35,060 nt of DNA from an uncultured Clostridia bacterium. Lineage in GTDB: Bacteria > Bacillota > Clostridia > Christensenellales > UBA3700. Made by a program: the position numbers and the translations under genes. Under the pieces are notes generated by a model, which was not told the origin of the DNA, ran no database searches, and saw nothing but the letters and a program-made list of their open reading frames with translations. Location: positions 1-35,060 of the forward strand of contig CALWHM010000018.1 of NCBI GenBank assembly GCA_944380395.1. Direction: 5' to 3'. How positions within the stretch are numbered: position 1 is the first letter of the stretch; every line of letters begins with the position of its first letter. Shown here piece by piece: positions 13,763 to 22,697 of the stretch.

Positions 13763-14932
13763 ATGTTAGGCAGCTTTTCTTATTGCAATCCCACAAAACT
13801 TTACTTCGGGGCGGGAGCCGTGGAGTATCTGAATGACGAATTGCCCAAATACGGCAAAAACGTGGTGCTCATCTACGGCGCAGGCTCCATAAAGAAGAAC
13901 GGCATTTATGACAAAGTATGCGAGATATTAAAGGCAAACGGCAAGTGCGTTACGGAGATTTCCGGGGTAATGCCCAATCCCACGCTGAACAAACTTTACG
14001 AAGGCGTGGATACGGCGCGCAAGGCGAAGGCGGACCTTTTGCTTGCGGTGGGCGGTGGTTCCGTATGCGATTACGCCAAGGCGGTTTCCGTATCGGTAAA
14101 CTGCGACGACGACCCTTGGGAAAAATATTACGTTCGCTTTGAAGAACCTACTTGCAAGATAGTCCCCGTCGGCTGTGTGCTGACAATGACGGGAACGGGT
14201 TCGGAGATGAACGCAGGCAGCGTTATCACAAACACGGATACCAAAATGAAAGTGGGGCACGTGTTCGCAAGTGAGGAGGTGATGCCCAAGTTTTCCGTTC
14301 TCGATCCCGAATATACGCTCACTCTGCCCCGCTATCAGATGGCGGCGGGCATTTACGACATATTCAACCACATCTGCGAACAATATTTTTCGGGAGAGGA
14401 CGACAATACGAGCGACTATATAGCTGAAGGACTTATGCGTTCGCTTTTGCATTCCTCGCGCATAGCAAACAAAGATATGCAAAACTACGAAGCGCGCTCC
14501 AACATTATGTGGACGGCTACCTGGGCGCTCAACACGCTCATATCCCGCGGCAAGAGCACGGACTGGATGGTGCATATGCTGGGTCAGGCGGTGGGCGCGC
14601 ACACCAACGCAACTCATGGAATGACGCTTTCCGCAGTGTCTTTGGCTTATTACCGCCATATCCTGCCCTACGGCTTGAAAAAATTCGTGCGCTTTGCCGA
14701 AAACGTGTGGAATATAGACGGCGCGGGCAAGACGGACGAGCAGACGGCGTTTGAAGGACTTTCCGCAATGGAGAGCTGGATGAAGGAGATGGGACTTGCG
14801 ATGAGCATATCCGAATTGGGCGTTACGGAAGATATGATAGAAAAAGTAGCGGACAGCGTCCTGGTGCTTACGGGCGGTTACAAGCCGCTTGACAGGGACG
14901 AAATAGTAAAAGTTTTGAAAGATAGTCTTTGA
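13763..14932 (+). CDS. Iron-containing alcohol dehydrogenase, YqhD/BdhA-like
   Basis: A 389-residue group III alcohol dehydrogenase. Residues 1-190 form the nucleotide-binding part with [13 protein letters not shown] (GGGS 97-100) and the [10 protein letters not shown] segment. The C-terminal helical domain carries the metal ligands Asp199 and His203 in [12 protein letters not shown], His271 in HMLGQ, and His285 in THGMTL. The pattern is closest to the butanol dehydrogenase/YqhD group, which reduces aldehydes with NADPH. The exact substrate is not readable. GGAGG lies about 7 nt before the ATG. It heads a three-gene operon with flavodoxin and TetR genes, which suggests induction by reactive aldehydes or redox stress (inference). 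Confidence 0.93.
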   Translation: MLGSFSYCNPTKLYFGAGAVEYLNDELPKYGKNVVLIYGAGSIKKNGIYDKVCEILKANGKCVTEISGVMPNPTLNKLYEGVDTARKAKADLLLAVGGGSVCDYAKAVSVSVNCDDDPWEKYYVRFEEPTCKIVPVGCVLTMTGTGSEMNAGSVITNTDTKMKVGHVFASEEVMPKFSVLDPEYTLTLPRYQMAAGIYDIFNHICEQYFSGEDDNTSDYIAEGLMRSLLHSSRIANKDMQNYEARSNIMWTATWALNTLISRGKSTDWMVHMLGQAVGAHTNATHGMTLSAVSLAYYRHILPYGLKKFVRFAENVWNIDGAGKTDEQTAFEGLSAMESWMKEMGLAMSISELGVTEDMIEKVADSVLVLTGGYKPLDRDEIVKVLKDSL

Positions 14933-14948
14933 CAAAGGAGATACAGCG

Positions 14949-15416
14949 ATGGCAGAAAAGATTTTGGTAGCATATTTTTCCGCAAGCGGCGTGACCAAAC
15001 GCGCCGCCGAAGAGATAGCCGCGGCGGTGGGCGGTGATTTGTACGAGATAGTCCCCGCCCGCCCTTATACGGACGCGGATTTGGATTGGACGGATAAAAA
15101 GAGCCGCTCCACCTTGGAGATGAAAGACCCTAAGTGCCGTCCCGAAATAGCGGGCGAGATAGACATAACCGAATACGGCAAGATATTCATCGGCTTCCCC
15201 GTGTGGTGGTATGTGCAGCCGCGAATAATAGACTCTTTCCTTGAAAGCCACGACTTTACGGGAAAAACGATTATCCCGTTCGCAACGTCGGGCGGAAGCG
15301 GCATATCCGGCGCGGAAAAGAGTATGAAGCAGCTGTGCCCCGCCGCAAAGTGGGTCAAGGGCAAATTGGTAAACGGCGGCGCCGCCGCTTGGGCGAAAAG
15401 CGCCGTGAAGGAGTGA
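14949..15416 (+). CDS. Flavodoxin
   Basis: This 155-residue flavodoxin-fold protein of the flavodoxin_4 type binds FMN for one- or two-electron transfer in the cytoplasm. The N-terminal [20 protein letters not shown] carries the phosphate loop (about residues 10-15). [19 protein letters not shown] and FATSGGSG are the typical middle and isoalloxazine-binding segments. AAGGAG precedes the ATG and the gap after the dehydrogenase stop is 16 nt, so the genes are co-transcribed. Pairing of such flavodoxins with aldehyde or quinone reductases under a TetR-like regulator is common in Firmicutes. Whether it supplies electrons to the dehydrogenase is unknown. Confidence 0.9.
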   Translation: MAEKILVAYFSASGVTKRAAEEIAAAVGGDLYEIVPARPYTDADLDWTDKKSRSTLEMKDPKCRPEIAGEIDITEYGKIFIGFPVWWYVQPRIIDSFLESHDFTGKTIIPFATSGGSGISGAEKSMKQLCPAAKWVKGKLVNGGAAAWAKSAVKE

Positions 15417-15419
15417 GCC

Positions 15420-16040
15420 ATGCCCGCAGGATCGGAAAAACTCACCGCCGCGCGCAGAGAAGAGATACTCGACGCCTGCGCGCAGCTGTATGAGATAATG
15501 CCCTTCAAAAAGATAACCCACGCTATGATAAGCCAAAAGACGTCCTTTACCCGCACGTCCATATACAACTACTTCCGCACCAAAGAAGAGATATTTTTGG
15601 CGCTTCTGGAGCGGGAATACGCGGAATGGGTGGCGGACCTGAACGCGCTTGCCGCTCTGGAGATGCCGCGGGAGGAGTTTCCCTCCGCCTTTTCCGCGCT
15701 GCTAGAAAAACGCAAATGTATGTTAAAGCTGATGTCTATGAATTTGTACGACATTGAATCGGGCAGCAGTTTGCAAAGCCTTGTATCATTCAAGCGTGTA
15801 TACCATAGCTCTATGCTGGGGGTAAGTGACTGCCTGAAAAAACACCGCCCCGATATGTCCGATAATCGGATAGAAAAGTTCATATATGAATTCTATCCCT
15901 TCCTGTTCGGCGTGTATCCTTATACGAACGCCACGCAAAAACAACAGGAAGCCATGGCAAAAGCGGGAGTGGAATATAAGCGGCTCACCATAGCGGAGAT
16001 AACGCTCTCACTTGTAGACGACTTATTGAAGGCGAAATAA
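15420..16040 (+). CDS. TetR/AcrR-family transcriptional regulator
   Basis: The 206-residue protein has an N-terminal HTH (about 12-60): RREEILDACAQLYEIMPFKKITHAMISQKTSFTRTSIYNYFRTKEEIF, with the recognition helix TRTSIYNYF. The C-terminal ligand-binding and dimerisation part is helical and shows no family signature for a known inducer. GGAG overlaps the end of the flavodoxin gene and the ATG lies 3 nt after its stop, so the three genes form one operon. The two TGACA-N3-TGTCA palindromes at the operon promoter match the form of TetR operators, so negative autoregulation is the likely mode. The ligand may be a substrate of the dehydrogenase (inference). Confidence 0.92.
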   Translation: MPAGSEKLTAARREEILDACAQLYEIMPFKKITHAMISQKTSFTRTSIYNYFRTKEEIFLALLEREYAEWVADLNALAALEMPREEFPSAFSALLEKRKCMLKLMSMNLYDIESGSSLQSLVSFKRVYHSSMLGVSDCLKKHRPDMSDNRIEKFIYEFYPFLFGVYPYTNATQKQQEAMAKAGVEYKRLTIAEITLSLVDDLLKAK

Positions 16041-16087
16041 CCCCGCAACCTACATTGGGGACGAAACAACACTATAACCACTATCGT

Positions 16088-16145
16088 GGGCGCCAATACA
16101 AAAGGGAAGCCGTGTAGGCTTCCCTTTTTTTTTGCATTGGCGCCC
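16088..16145. repeat. 10-bp inverted repeat of the tRNA-Asn 3' end around the terminator
   Basis: GGGCGCCAAT (16088-16097) and its exact inverse ATTGGCGCCC (16136-16145) enclose the terminator hairpin. The second arm is the 3' end of tRNA-Asn, including part of the acceptor strand and CCA. In the tRNA precursor the two arms could pair and compete with the acceptor stem. Confidence 0.75.
16103..16133 (+). terminator. Terminator of the dehydrogenase operon, also usable by tRNA-Asn
   Basis: The 9-bp perfect stem AGGGAAGCC/GGCTTCCCT (16103-16111 with 16117-16125) has loop GTGTA and is followed by a run of nine T on the + strand. On the minus strand it ends in TTTTGT, so it may also stop the tRNA-Asn transcript. 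Confidence 0.9.
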
Positions 16146-16213
16146 CCAATAGGACTCGAACCTATGACACTGCGGTTAACAGCCGCATGCTCTACCGACT
16201 GAGCTATAGGGGC
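16138..16213 (-). tRNA. tRNA-Asn(GUU)
   Basis: The complete 76-nt cloverleaf on the minus strand has acceptor GCCCCTA with TGGGGGC (one G-U pair), a D arm with AGCTCAGTCGGTAGAGC, an anticodon arm TGCGG-CTGTTAA-CCGCA with anticodon GTT, T arm ATAGG-TTCGAGT-CCTAT, discriminator G and an encoded CCA at 16138-16140. Confidence 0.97.
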
Positions 16214-16232
16214 ATTTGCGATAGCGAATACT

Positions 16233-16261
16233 ATATTATAATATGCTACGGCATTTGTCAA
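16233..16261 (-). promoter_or_regulatory. Promoter of tRNA-Asn
   Basis: On the minus strand there is consensus TTGACA (16256-16261), a 17-bp spacer and TAATAT (16233-16238). A TATAAT with 15-bp spacing overlaps it. Transcription would start about 12 nt before the mature tRNA. Confidence 0.65.
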
Positions 16262-16349
16262 GCGTTTTTTTATCAAATAGAGCAGATTTTTCACGGAAAA
16301 TTTTCCGTTATCCCCCTGCCGCTATCCCCCTGCCGCCTTTCTTACGGCA

Positions 16350-16374
16350 AGAAAAAGCGCGCCTTGCGGCGCGC
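16350..16374 (-). terminator. Terminator of the BspA-like gene
   Basis: GCGCGCC (16357-16363) pairs with GGCGCGC (16368-16374) around TTGC. On the minus strand it is followed by TTTTTCTT. It lies about 20 nt after the stop codon. Confidence 0.8.
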
Positions 16375-16391
16375 CGTGCTTTGCTTGCTTT

Positions 16392-18284
16392 TTAATTGCT
16401 CGCGGTATAAAGCCCCGCAGCGTTAAAGTAAGAGTTGTATTGATTTAATATCTCCGTGCTCTGCGAACCGGAAAGCCTGACGAGTATGTTCTCGCTCTCC
16501 GCGTCTATTCCGCCGAGGAAGTCCTTGCTCAGTTTTTCGTCCGTAAGCAGTCCGCTGTAATAGCTTTCCGTCTTGCCTTCGAAATTGATGATAAACATAT
16601 CGTCGCCCGAAAGCGATTTGCCGTTGAATACGTTCGCTCCGAACGCCGTAAGCTTTTCGGGCAGAGAAATGTAGCTGAACTTCGTTTCCGCAAAGGCGTA
16701 TCCGCGAATGGTCGTGATATTTATATCCAGATTCTGCAAGAACGTGAACTGACCGCTGTTGCTGTAACTTACGGGCTGATCTTTGACGGGCGAAGCGCTG
16801 TCACTGAACGCACCGATATAGCTGTATATCACCGTCATATCCGCAGACATTAGCAGATAGTGATCTTTGCGATCCGTATAATATTGGTTCTCCTCTTCGT
16901 AATAAGGCGCAAGCTTATAGATGGCGAAATGTTCGCCCACGGTATTGCCCAGATCGTCCGGTTCGACGCCGACTATCTCTATCGCTTTCACATTGGTGAG
17001 TGCGGAGAACGCGCCGTCGCCGATAGAGGTCACCGTCTTGCCCAGCTTAAAGCCGTTGAGTCCCGTTCCGTAAAAGAGCAGGGAGGGAATGGAAGTGACT
17101 TCGGGAGAAAGCGAACTTTCGTCGCTCTTGGCGTACTTTACGCTGCCGTCCTCATTCGTGCCGTTTTCCGTATAATAATTGACGGAAGAAAGGTTTGCCG
17201 CTCCGTAAAAAGCGCCCTCTCCCAAATCGGGATTGCTCGCGTAAAAATTGAGCGTTTTAATGTTTTTCACGTTGCGGAACGCGTTGTCGCCGATGTATTC
17301 CGTATCTTCATAGATATTCAATACGGCTCTGCTTGATGCGGAAGACGAATAAGTGCAGCCTTCAAACGCGCCGTCGCCTATGCTTTCAAGCGCCCTGTCG
17401 GACAAAGCCTTGGTCAGGAAAAATTCGCCCTTAACTCCGCCCGTGGTGTTGTTTGCAAAACGCAGGCTCGTGCAGCCGTAAAAAGCGTTGTTGCCTATTT
17501 CCGTTAGGGAAGAATTTGCGCCTTCGGCATAATCGATAAACGATATCTTATTGCAGCCGTCAAACGCGCTTTGACCTATTTGGGCAAGATCCGCGTTGAA
17601 CAATATCTTGCGCGTGTTTACCGAGGACGCGGTTATCGATTGATAGAACGCAAAATCGCCTATCGTTTTAAGCGAGGAAGGCATGGTCATATTGTAAGAG
17701 GTATTGTAATTGGAATCGCCCTTGCCCTTGCCGCCGCTCGACACGGATATATAGATATTCGCAAGCGCGGGACATTCGGAGAACGCATATTCTTCAATTG
17801 TTTCCACGCCGTTGCCCATAACCACTTCCGTCAGCGAATCGCAGCCGGAAAACGCGCGGGTGGGTATGGTCTTGACTCCGTCGGGAAGCACTACGGACAC
17901 CAAAAGCTCCATATCGGAGAAAGCTTGCGCGCCTATGGTAAAGTTGTCCGCGGTGCTTTCAATGGTGATGCTGTTTATCTCGTTATTCTTATAAAAAGCC
18001 TTTTCCGCAATCGCAACAACGGGTCTGCCGCCAATTTCCGCGGGGATCACCACGTTTATCTCCTCTCCCGTGTATTCCAAAACGGTGGCTTGTCCGCGGG
18101 AGAGCGAATATACAAAACCGCCCTCTTCCTTGCGCGAAACGTTAAATTCGCTCACAACAATGAGCGCCACCGCCACGGCGATGATGGCAACCACCAAGAT
18201 GACCGCCATTATTATCATGGCGACGCTTCTTGTGGACAGCTTTTTCCTTGTGTTATCCGATTTAGAATTTTGCAAATCCGACAT
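16392..18284 (-). CDS. BspA-like leucine-rich repeat surface protein
   Basis: This 630-residue protein has a short basic cytoplasmic N-terminus, one membrane helix (about 20-45) and a large outer part. From about residue 85 to 450 there are LRR_5 (BspA-type) repeats with the motif A-F-x-x-C/N-x-x-L/I: IAEKAFYKNNEIN, IPTRAFSGCDSLTEV, IEEYAFSECPAL, IGQSAFDGCNKI, IGNNAFYGCTSL, IGDGAFEGCTY and more. The C-terminal part contains additional such units (LRGYAFAETKFSYISLPEKL). BspA-type proteins bind host or bacterial surface partners in oral and gut bacteria, and the partner here is unknown. It uses an N-terminal membrane anchor rather than a sortase signal. An AGGT-type ribosome binding site is 5 nt before the ATG. 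Confidence 0.88.
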   Translation of the reverse strand: MSDLQNSKSDNTRKKLSTRSVAMIIMAVILVVAIIAVAVALIVVSEFNVSRKEEGGFVYSLSRGQATVLEYTGEEINVVIPAEIGGRPVVAIAEKAFYKNNEINSITIESTADNFTIGAQAFSDMELLVSVVLPDGVKTIPTRAFSGCDSLTEVVMGNGVETIEEYAFSECPALANIYISVSSGGKGKGDSNYNTSYNMTMPSSLKTIGDFAFYQSITASSVNTRKILFNADLAQIGQSAFDGCNKISFIDYAEGANSSLTEIGNNAFYGCTSLRFANNTTGGVKGEFFLTKALSDRALESIGDGAFEGCTYSSSASSRAVLNIYEDTEYIGDNAFRNVKNIKTLNFYASNPDLGEGAFYGAANLSSVNYYTENGTNEDGSVKYAKSDESSLSPEVTSIPSLLFYGTGLNGFKLGKTVTSIGDGAFSALTNVKAIEIVGVEPDDLGNTVGEHFAIYKLAPYYEEENQYYTDRKDHYLLMSADMTVIYSYIGAFSDSASPVKDQPVSYSNSGQFTFLQNLDINITTIRGYAFAETKFSYISLPEKLTAFGANVFNGKSLSGDDMFIINFEGKTESYYSGLLTDEKLSKDFLGGIDAESENILVRLSGSQSTEILNQYNSYFNAAGLYTASN

Positions 18285-18315
18285 ACTTACCTGCTTACAT
18301 TGTTACTTTTCTACA

Positions 18316-18345
18316 AGTATAGCATACGCAAATAATAAATTGCAA
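18316..18345 (-). promoter_or_regulatory. Promoter of the BspA-like gene
   Basis: On the minus strand there is TTGCAA (18340-18345), an 18-bp spacer and TATACT (18316-18321). The leader is about 25 nt with a normal ribosome binding site, unlike the similar but leaderless promoter at 21078-21106. Confidence 0.6.
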
Positions 18346-18378
18346 GTCATTATCGATTAAATACGCGTAAATACGCGG

Positions 18379-19977
18379 TCAAATAATTATCCCCGCACAC
18401 GCCAGCGCAACTCTTATGCCGTCCACGGCGGAGGAAGTTATGCCGCCCGAATAGCCCGCGCCCTCTCCGCACGGCATAAGCCCGAATACGGAAGAGTTGC
18501 AGTCCTTGCCCCTGAGCATACGCAAGGGCGCGGAAGTGCGCGTTTCCACGCCGCACAAAACGCTGCCGTAAGAGTTGAATACGGGTATCTTTTTTGCAAA
18601 GACATCTACAGCCGAACATATGGTTTTGCATACGTAGGGCGGCAGGCAATCGTTTATATCGGCAAATTTATACCCCGCTCTGCAAGAAGGCGTCACGTTT
18701 TGCAGGCAAGTAGATACCCTTCCTGCCTTAAAGTCGCCCAGAAGCTGCGCAGGCGGTGCATATCCGCCCGAAGCGGCATAAGCCGCCCTTTCCCATCTGC
18801 GCTGGAAAGCCACGCCGTCAAGCGCGCCTTCCCCGAAGTCCGAGGGTCCCACGGTGACTATCAGCGCGGAGTTGGAATTTTCGCCGCTGCGGGCGCGCCT
18901 GCTCATACCGTTCACTACGCAGCCGCCCTCTTCGCTTGCCGCCGCAACCACCTCTCCGCCGGGACACATACAGAAAGTGTAACAGCCGCGCCCGTCTTCC
19001 TGCATTGCGAACTTGTAATCCGCAGCGGGAAAACTTGCGTTTTCAATGCCGTATTGCGCAAAGTCAATATCCCGTCTGAGATGTTCTATTCTCACTCCCA
19101 CGGCAAAAGGCTTTGCTTCAAGCTTTACTCCGCGGGCAAACAGCATTTCGTACACGTCGCGCGCGCTGTGCCCCACGGCAAATACAGCTCTGTCAACTGG
19201 CAGTAAGCCGCTCTTCTCCCCTTCAAGTTCAAGCGCGGTAAGCTTGTTTGCGCAAACCTTTATATCCGTAACCTTGGTATTAAAGTAAAACTCTCCGCCG
19301 CCCGCAATTATCTTCCTGCGCATAGCCGTGACCACGCGGGGCAAAACATCCGTACCCAAATGCGGCTTGCTTTCGTATTTCAATTCCTCTCCGCCGCCGT
19401 TTGCGGCAAACTCAGCCACGACCGCCGCCGCCATGCCGCCGCCTATGCCCGTGTTGAGTTTTCCGTCGGAAAAAGTGCCCGCGCCGCCCTCTCCGAACTG
19501 CACGTTGCACTCTTTATCAAGCTCTCCGCCCGCAAAAAACCGCTCGACTTTCGCCGTGCGCTCGTCTACCTTGGAGCCGCGCTCGATAACCGTCGGCTTT
19601 GCGCCCAAATACGTCAGCGTGAGCGCCGCGAAAAGCCCCGCGGGACCGCTGCCCACCACGGCGACTTTCTTTCCCTTCATAACATTGAACGGAACGCCCA
19701 TTCGTATAAGCATATCTTCAAGGGAGGAAACGGGAGCCTGCACAACCTTTACTTTTGCGTTGCGGCACACCCTAGCAATGCGTTCTTCATCGCCGTGCAC
19801 TTCCGCGCCCAAGCTGTAAACCTGATATATGCACGGCTTTTTGCGGCAATCGAAAGAGTGCTTCAATAAGGTGACTTTCTTAATATCTTCCGTCCTTATG
19901 CGCAGAGCGCGCGCGGCGCACTTTACAAAATCGGGACTTTCGCCCGCCCTTACGGTTATGCCGTCTATCCTTATCAT
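18379..19977 (-). CDS. FAD-dependent dehydrogenase of the COG2509 type
   Basis: This 532-residue protein has an N-terminal domain (about 1-95) typical of this group, then an FAD-binding Rossmann motif VAVVGSGPAGLFAAL (Gly109-x-Gly111-x2-Gly114) and IERG at the end of the second beta strand. QFGEGGAGTFSDGKLNTGI is a family hallmark, and VFAVGHSARDVYEML and GEGAGYSGGITSSAVDGIRVA close the FAD site. The length fits the family. The substrate is not known for these proteins. The start at 19977 overlaps the previous stop codon as ATGA, so translation is coupled to the BaiN-like gene, and an earlier in-frame start would lie deep inside that gene. I see only a weak inverted repeat (18364-18377) after it. 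Confidence 0.88.
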   Translation of the reverse strand: MIRIDGITVRAGESPDFVKCAARALRIRTEDIKKVTLLKHSFDCRKKPCIYQVYSLGAEVHGDEERIARVCRNAKVKVVQAPVSSLEDMLIRMGVPFNVMKGKKVAVVGSGPAGLFAALTLTYLGAKPTVIERGSKVDERTAKVERFFAGGELDKECNVQFGEGGAGTFSDGKLNTGIGGGMAAAVVAEFAANGGGEELKYESKPHLGTDVLPRVVTAMRRKIIAGGGEFYFNTKVTDIKVCANKLTALELEGEKSGLLPVDRAVFAVGHSARDVYEMLFARGVKLEAKPFAVGVRIEHLRRDIDFAQYGIENASFPAADYKFAMQEDGRGCYTFCMCPGGEVVAAASEEGGCVVNGMSRRARSGENSNSALIVTVGPSDFGEGALDGVAFQRRWERAAYAASGGYAPPAQLLGDFKAGRVSTCLQNVTPSCRAGYKFADINDCLPPYVCKTICSAVDVFAKKIPVFNSYGSVLCGVETRTSAPLRMLRGKDCNSSVFGLMPCGEGAGYSGGITSSAVDGIRVALACAGIII

Positions 19978-21071
19978 TGCCGCCCTCTTATAATGTCGTC
20001 CGCCGCCGCCATGCCGCTCACCCACGCCCAATGCAGGTTATATCCGCCGCATTCGCCGTCCACGTCAAGCATTTCGCCCACGCAATACAGATTTTTATGC
20101 AATAATGAGCGCATATTGCAGTCAAATTGGCTTATATCCGCGCCGCCGCACACGACCTGATTGTCCTTGTCCGCAAGCGTGACATTCGCCTTGCAGCTCT
20201 TTACAAGTTCAAGTCCGCCTTCGCGCAGCAGTTTATCCGCCAAAGCCTTGTGCAAAAGCCCGCAAAGCAGCCCCTGCCTGCCGCCGTATTCGCGGAATAT
20301 CTCCTCGCGGCTCATATCGGGAGCAAAGTCTATTTCAAGCTCCCCCGCGCAGTTGTTGCGCGCAAGAAAAGATGAAAGCCAAAAAGCGAGAATGCCGCTC
20401 ACGCCGTCGTCACGGAACAATATCTCTCCCCTGTCGCCTATTGTGCCGCACTTGGTGTGAAGCTTTGCGTAAACTTTCGCGCGCACGCCCTTCAAGCCTT
20501 TGAACGCGTCCGTTTTCAAATATGTGACGGCGGGCGCAAGAGGGGTGACCTTATGTCCCAAGCCCGAAAGCAATCCGTACGAAGCAACGCCACCGCCCGC
20601 GCCGCTGCCGCAGGCAAGCACTACGTTTTCCGCATATACCGTGCCGTGTTTGTGCTCTATTTTGAAGGAATTCCCCTGCTTTTTAATACTTTTTACGGGG
20701 CAGTCCGTTAGAACTTTCGCTCCGCAAACGGCGCCGAGCAGTATATTGAGCACGCTTCCGGAGTAATTGGAATGGGGAAAAACTCTCCCCTGCTCGTCCG
20801 TGCGGGTGATAAGCCCCAGCTTCCTCCACTGCTCTATTACCGCCTCAAACGGATATTTTTGCAACACGGGCGCTGCAAATTCGGGCACGTTGTACTTTTC
20901 CGCGCTCACGTTTACGTTGGACAGATTGCACCGCCCGTTGCCGCTGACCAATATCTTTTTACCCACGCGCGCGCCCGCTTCCAAGATAAGCGGAGTTATT
21001 CCGCCCCCGATAAGCCTTGCCGCACACATAAGCCCCGCGGCTCCGCCGCCCGCTATCACGACTTTTTCCAT
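19974..21071 (-). CDS. NAD(P)/FAD-dependent oxidoreductase, BaiN/HI0933 family
   Basis: A 365-residue flavoprotein. MEKVVIAGGGAAGLMCAARL is the FAD dinucleotide motif, VGKKILVSGNGRCNLSN (about 43-59) is a hallmark of this family, VVLACGSG and GYGLL-type segments follow, and CVGEMLDVDGECGGYNLHWAWVSG near the end completes the FAD site. Members include BaiN, proposed in bile-acid 7-dehydroxylation, but most homologues have no proven substrate and no other bai genes are seen here. The in-frame codons before 21071 lie between the -10 box and the ATG, so 21071 is the start. There is no ribosome binding site and the mRNA should be leaderless. It heads a two-gene flavoprotein operon with the COG2509 protein. 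Confidence 0.88.
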   Translation of the reverse strand: MEKVVIAGGGAAGLMCAARLIGGGITPLILEAGARVGKKILVSGNGRCNLSNVNVSAEKYNVPEFAAPVLQKYPFEAVIEQWRKLGLITRTDEQGRVFPHSNYSGSVLNILLGAVCGAKVLTDCPVKSIKKQGNSFKIEHKHGTVYAENVVLACGSGAGGGVASYGLLSGLGHKVTPLAPAVTYLKTDAFKGLKGVRAKVYAKLHTKCGTIGDRGEILFRDDGVSGILAFWLSSFLARNNCAGELEIDFAPDMSREEIFREYGGRQGLLCGLLHKALADKLLREGGLELVKSCKANVTLADKDNQVVCGGADISQFDCNMRSLLHKNLYCVGEMLDVDGECGGYNLHWAWVSGMAAADDIIRGRQ

Positions 21072-21077
21072 AGCCCA

Positions 21078-21106
21078 AGTATACCACAAAACATTGCTTT
21101 TTGCAA
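21078..21106 (-). promoter_or_regulatory. Promoter of the flavoprotein operon, leaderless geometry
   Basis: On the minus strand there is TTGCAA (21101-21106), a 17-bp spacer and TATACT (21078-21083), then exactly 6 nt to the ATG (21069-21071). It begins just after the stop codon of the FtsX gene upstream, with no terminator between them. Confidence 0.75.
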
Positions 21107-21113
21107 GGCGGAA

Positions 21114-22697
21114 TCACCGTGTATCCTTCTTTCTGTTCTCTCCCGCCGTGATGTATGCGAACACAATTCCCACCACTACCGCCATTACCGCCGCAATGAT
21201 AAGCGCAGCGGGAAGGACATAGGCAAGCGCGGTGAAATAAGAACCCCGTGAGCCTTCCGGCAGCGTCATTGTGATGACTATCGCCCCTATTGCGATCAAG
21301 ATAAGCGTTACTATCCCCACCAGAACGGCTGCGCGCACATAGATGGCAGCGGTTTCGAAAAATATAAGGGTGCGCCTGTCTTTTTCCGTAATGCCTATCT
21401 TTTTCATCATATCCAAAAACGCGCGGCGCTTGCGCAGATTGAACGCCGCCGCGTTCATATAATTTATCACGCTTACGGCAAACGTTACGATCCCCACCAC
21501 CCCGAAAACGGCGCAAATTATGTCCGTTGTGCTTATATTTTCCGCCGCTTGCGCGAGTTTCGGGGTAAAGGGCGTATCCGTTCCGTTGATATTATAGCCG
21601 CCGCCCTTAAACGTTAAAAACTCTTCATATGCTTTTACGGCTTCGGAAAAATCGTTATATTGCACAAAAACGCGCGTACTTGTAAAATTGTCGAAGGCAG
21701 TGCCGTCAAAGCGCGAAAGTTCGGAAAACAGCGGTATGAAGGCGCCGTTACGCGCGGCTTGTTCCGCCAACTCCGCCACATTGGCATGCGGATAAGTGAG
21801 CACATATACGGATTCAAGTCGTCCGAATTCGTTATAAATATCCTGCACGGAAATTTTAGGCATCAAATCCGCGCCGTCTAAATATATACTGCTTCTTTTC
21901 ACCCAAATGTCTGTTTCGTCTTTGACGTTCTCGTAATAGACGTTCTCTATCACACCAACAACGGTGAACTCGTAAAAAACGTAAACTTCACCCTGCGGAG
22001 CGATGTACTCTACGCCTTCCGCCGTGCAAGAGTGCGGATCGTCGTATACGGTGTTGTCGTCGTATATATATTGATCGTTAGAAAAGCCCAAAGTTATGCG
22101 CAAGGAAAGCTTTTTGCCAAGCGCTTCCGAAGGCGAAAGTCCCATTTTTTCCAACAGGCGCGCGGAGGCGTATATCTCGTTGCCCGCCGAGGAAAAACCC
22201 GCGCCCGTAACAGGCTCCGACGCGGTTTTACCCAAATATTCCGCCGTATCCGCGGGCAGATAATTTCCGTCGGAGTCGGGAGTTATCGCCTTTACTTTCA
22301 AATTATCGAAGTGGTCAATTGTAAGCGTCGCCCCTTCCGCTATAAGCTCTCCCTGTTCATATAGCATCGTCACCCAGCTTGGAGCAAGCTCTTTATCCCC
22401 GGAGGAGTTTTCCACATTGCTTTTTGTCAATATGTTTGCCGAAACGGAATTTTGATACCTTTGCTCGCTCATACTTCCGAAAACGTATATATCGTCAAGG
22501 TCGCGGTATTCGTATACAAAGAGAAGCTGCGGCGGAGTGTCGTCTATATCGGCGTATATCTCCCCGTAAAAGCCCAGCAATAACCACACTACGGGTAATA
22601 GCAGCATAAGCCCGATGGCGATCGTGAAAGATGTGCGCCTGCCTGCGGAGGTGCGGGCGCGCATAACAGCCAATTTCCAAATATCGCGCCTTTTCAT
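21114..22697 (-). CDS. ABC transporter permease, FtsX/MacB-like (second permease)
   Basis: The 527-residue protein has a first membrane helix at about 26-47 and a large extracytoplasmic domain (about 50-390) of the MacB periplasmic-core type. Three C-terminal helices (about 400-425, 450-475 and 485-515) form the FtsX domain, ending in a short basic tail. Such permeases do not import solutes. They move lipids, peptides or lipoproteins, or transmit force across the membrane. The ATG overlaps the stop of the preceding permease gene as ATGA. Together with it and the ATPase it forms a complete heteromeric transporter. The cargo is unknown, and no adjacent peptide, bacteriocin or two-component system gene indicates one. 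Confidence 0.85.
   Translation of the reverse strand: MKRRDIWKLAVMRARTSAGRRTSFTIAIGLMLLLPVVWLLLGFYGEIYADIDDTPPQLLFVYEYRDLDDIYVFGSMSEQRYQNSVSANILTKSNVENSSGDKELAPSWVTMLYEQGELIAEGATLTIDHFDNLKVKAITPDSDGNYLPADTAEYLGKTASEPVTGAGFSSAGNEIYASARLLEKMGLSPSEALGKKLSLRITLGFSNDQYIYDDNTVYDDPHSCTAEGVEYIAPQGEVYVFYEFTVVGVIENVYYENVKDETDIWVKRSSIYLDGADLMPKISVQDIYNEFGRLESVYVLTYPHANVAELAEQAARNGAFIPLFSELSRFDGTAFDNFTSTRVFVQYNDFSEAVKAYEEFLTFKGGGYNINGTDTPFTPKLAQAAENISTTDIICAVFGVVGIVTFAVSVINYMNAAAFNLRKRRAFLDMMKKIGITEKDRRTLIFFETAAIYVRAAVLVGIVTLILIAIGAIVITMTLPEGSRGSYFTALAYVLPAALIIAAVMAVVVGIVFAYITAGENRKKDTR

Noticed and set aside
13928-14998. 356-codon open frame antisense to the alcohol dehydrogenase
   Set aside because: The dehydrogenase has all its metal ligands and an upstream promoter with operators. 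The antisense frame has no credible start and no family.
16088-16145. Integration attachment site pair at tRNA-Asn
   Set aside because: The second copy is inverted, only 10 bp long and just 38 bp away, with no integrase or cargo between. A terminator context explains more.
19974-21071. Bile-acid 7-dehydroxylation (bai) locus
   Set aside because: The BaiN-like flavoprotein belongs to a broad family, and no other bai-type gene lies nearby. The neighbour is a COG2509 flavoprotein.
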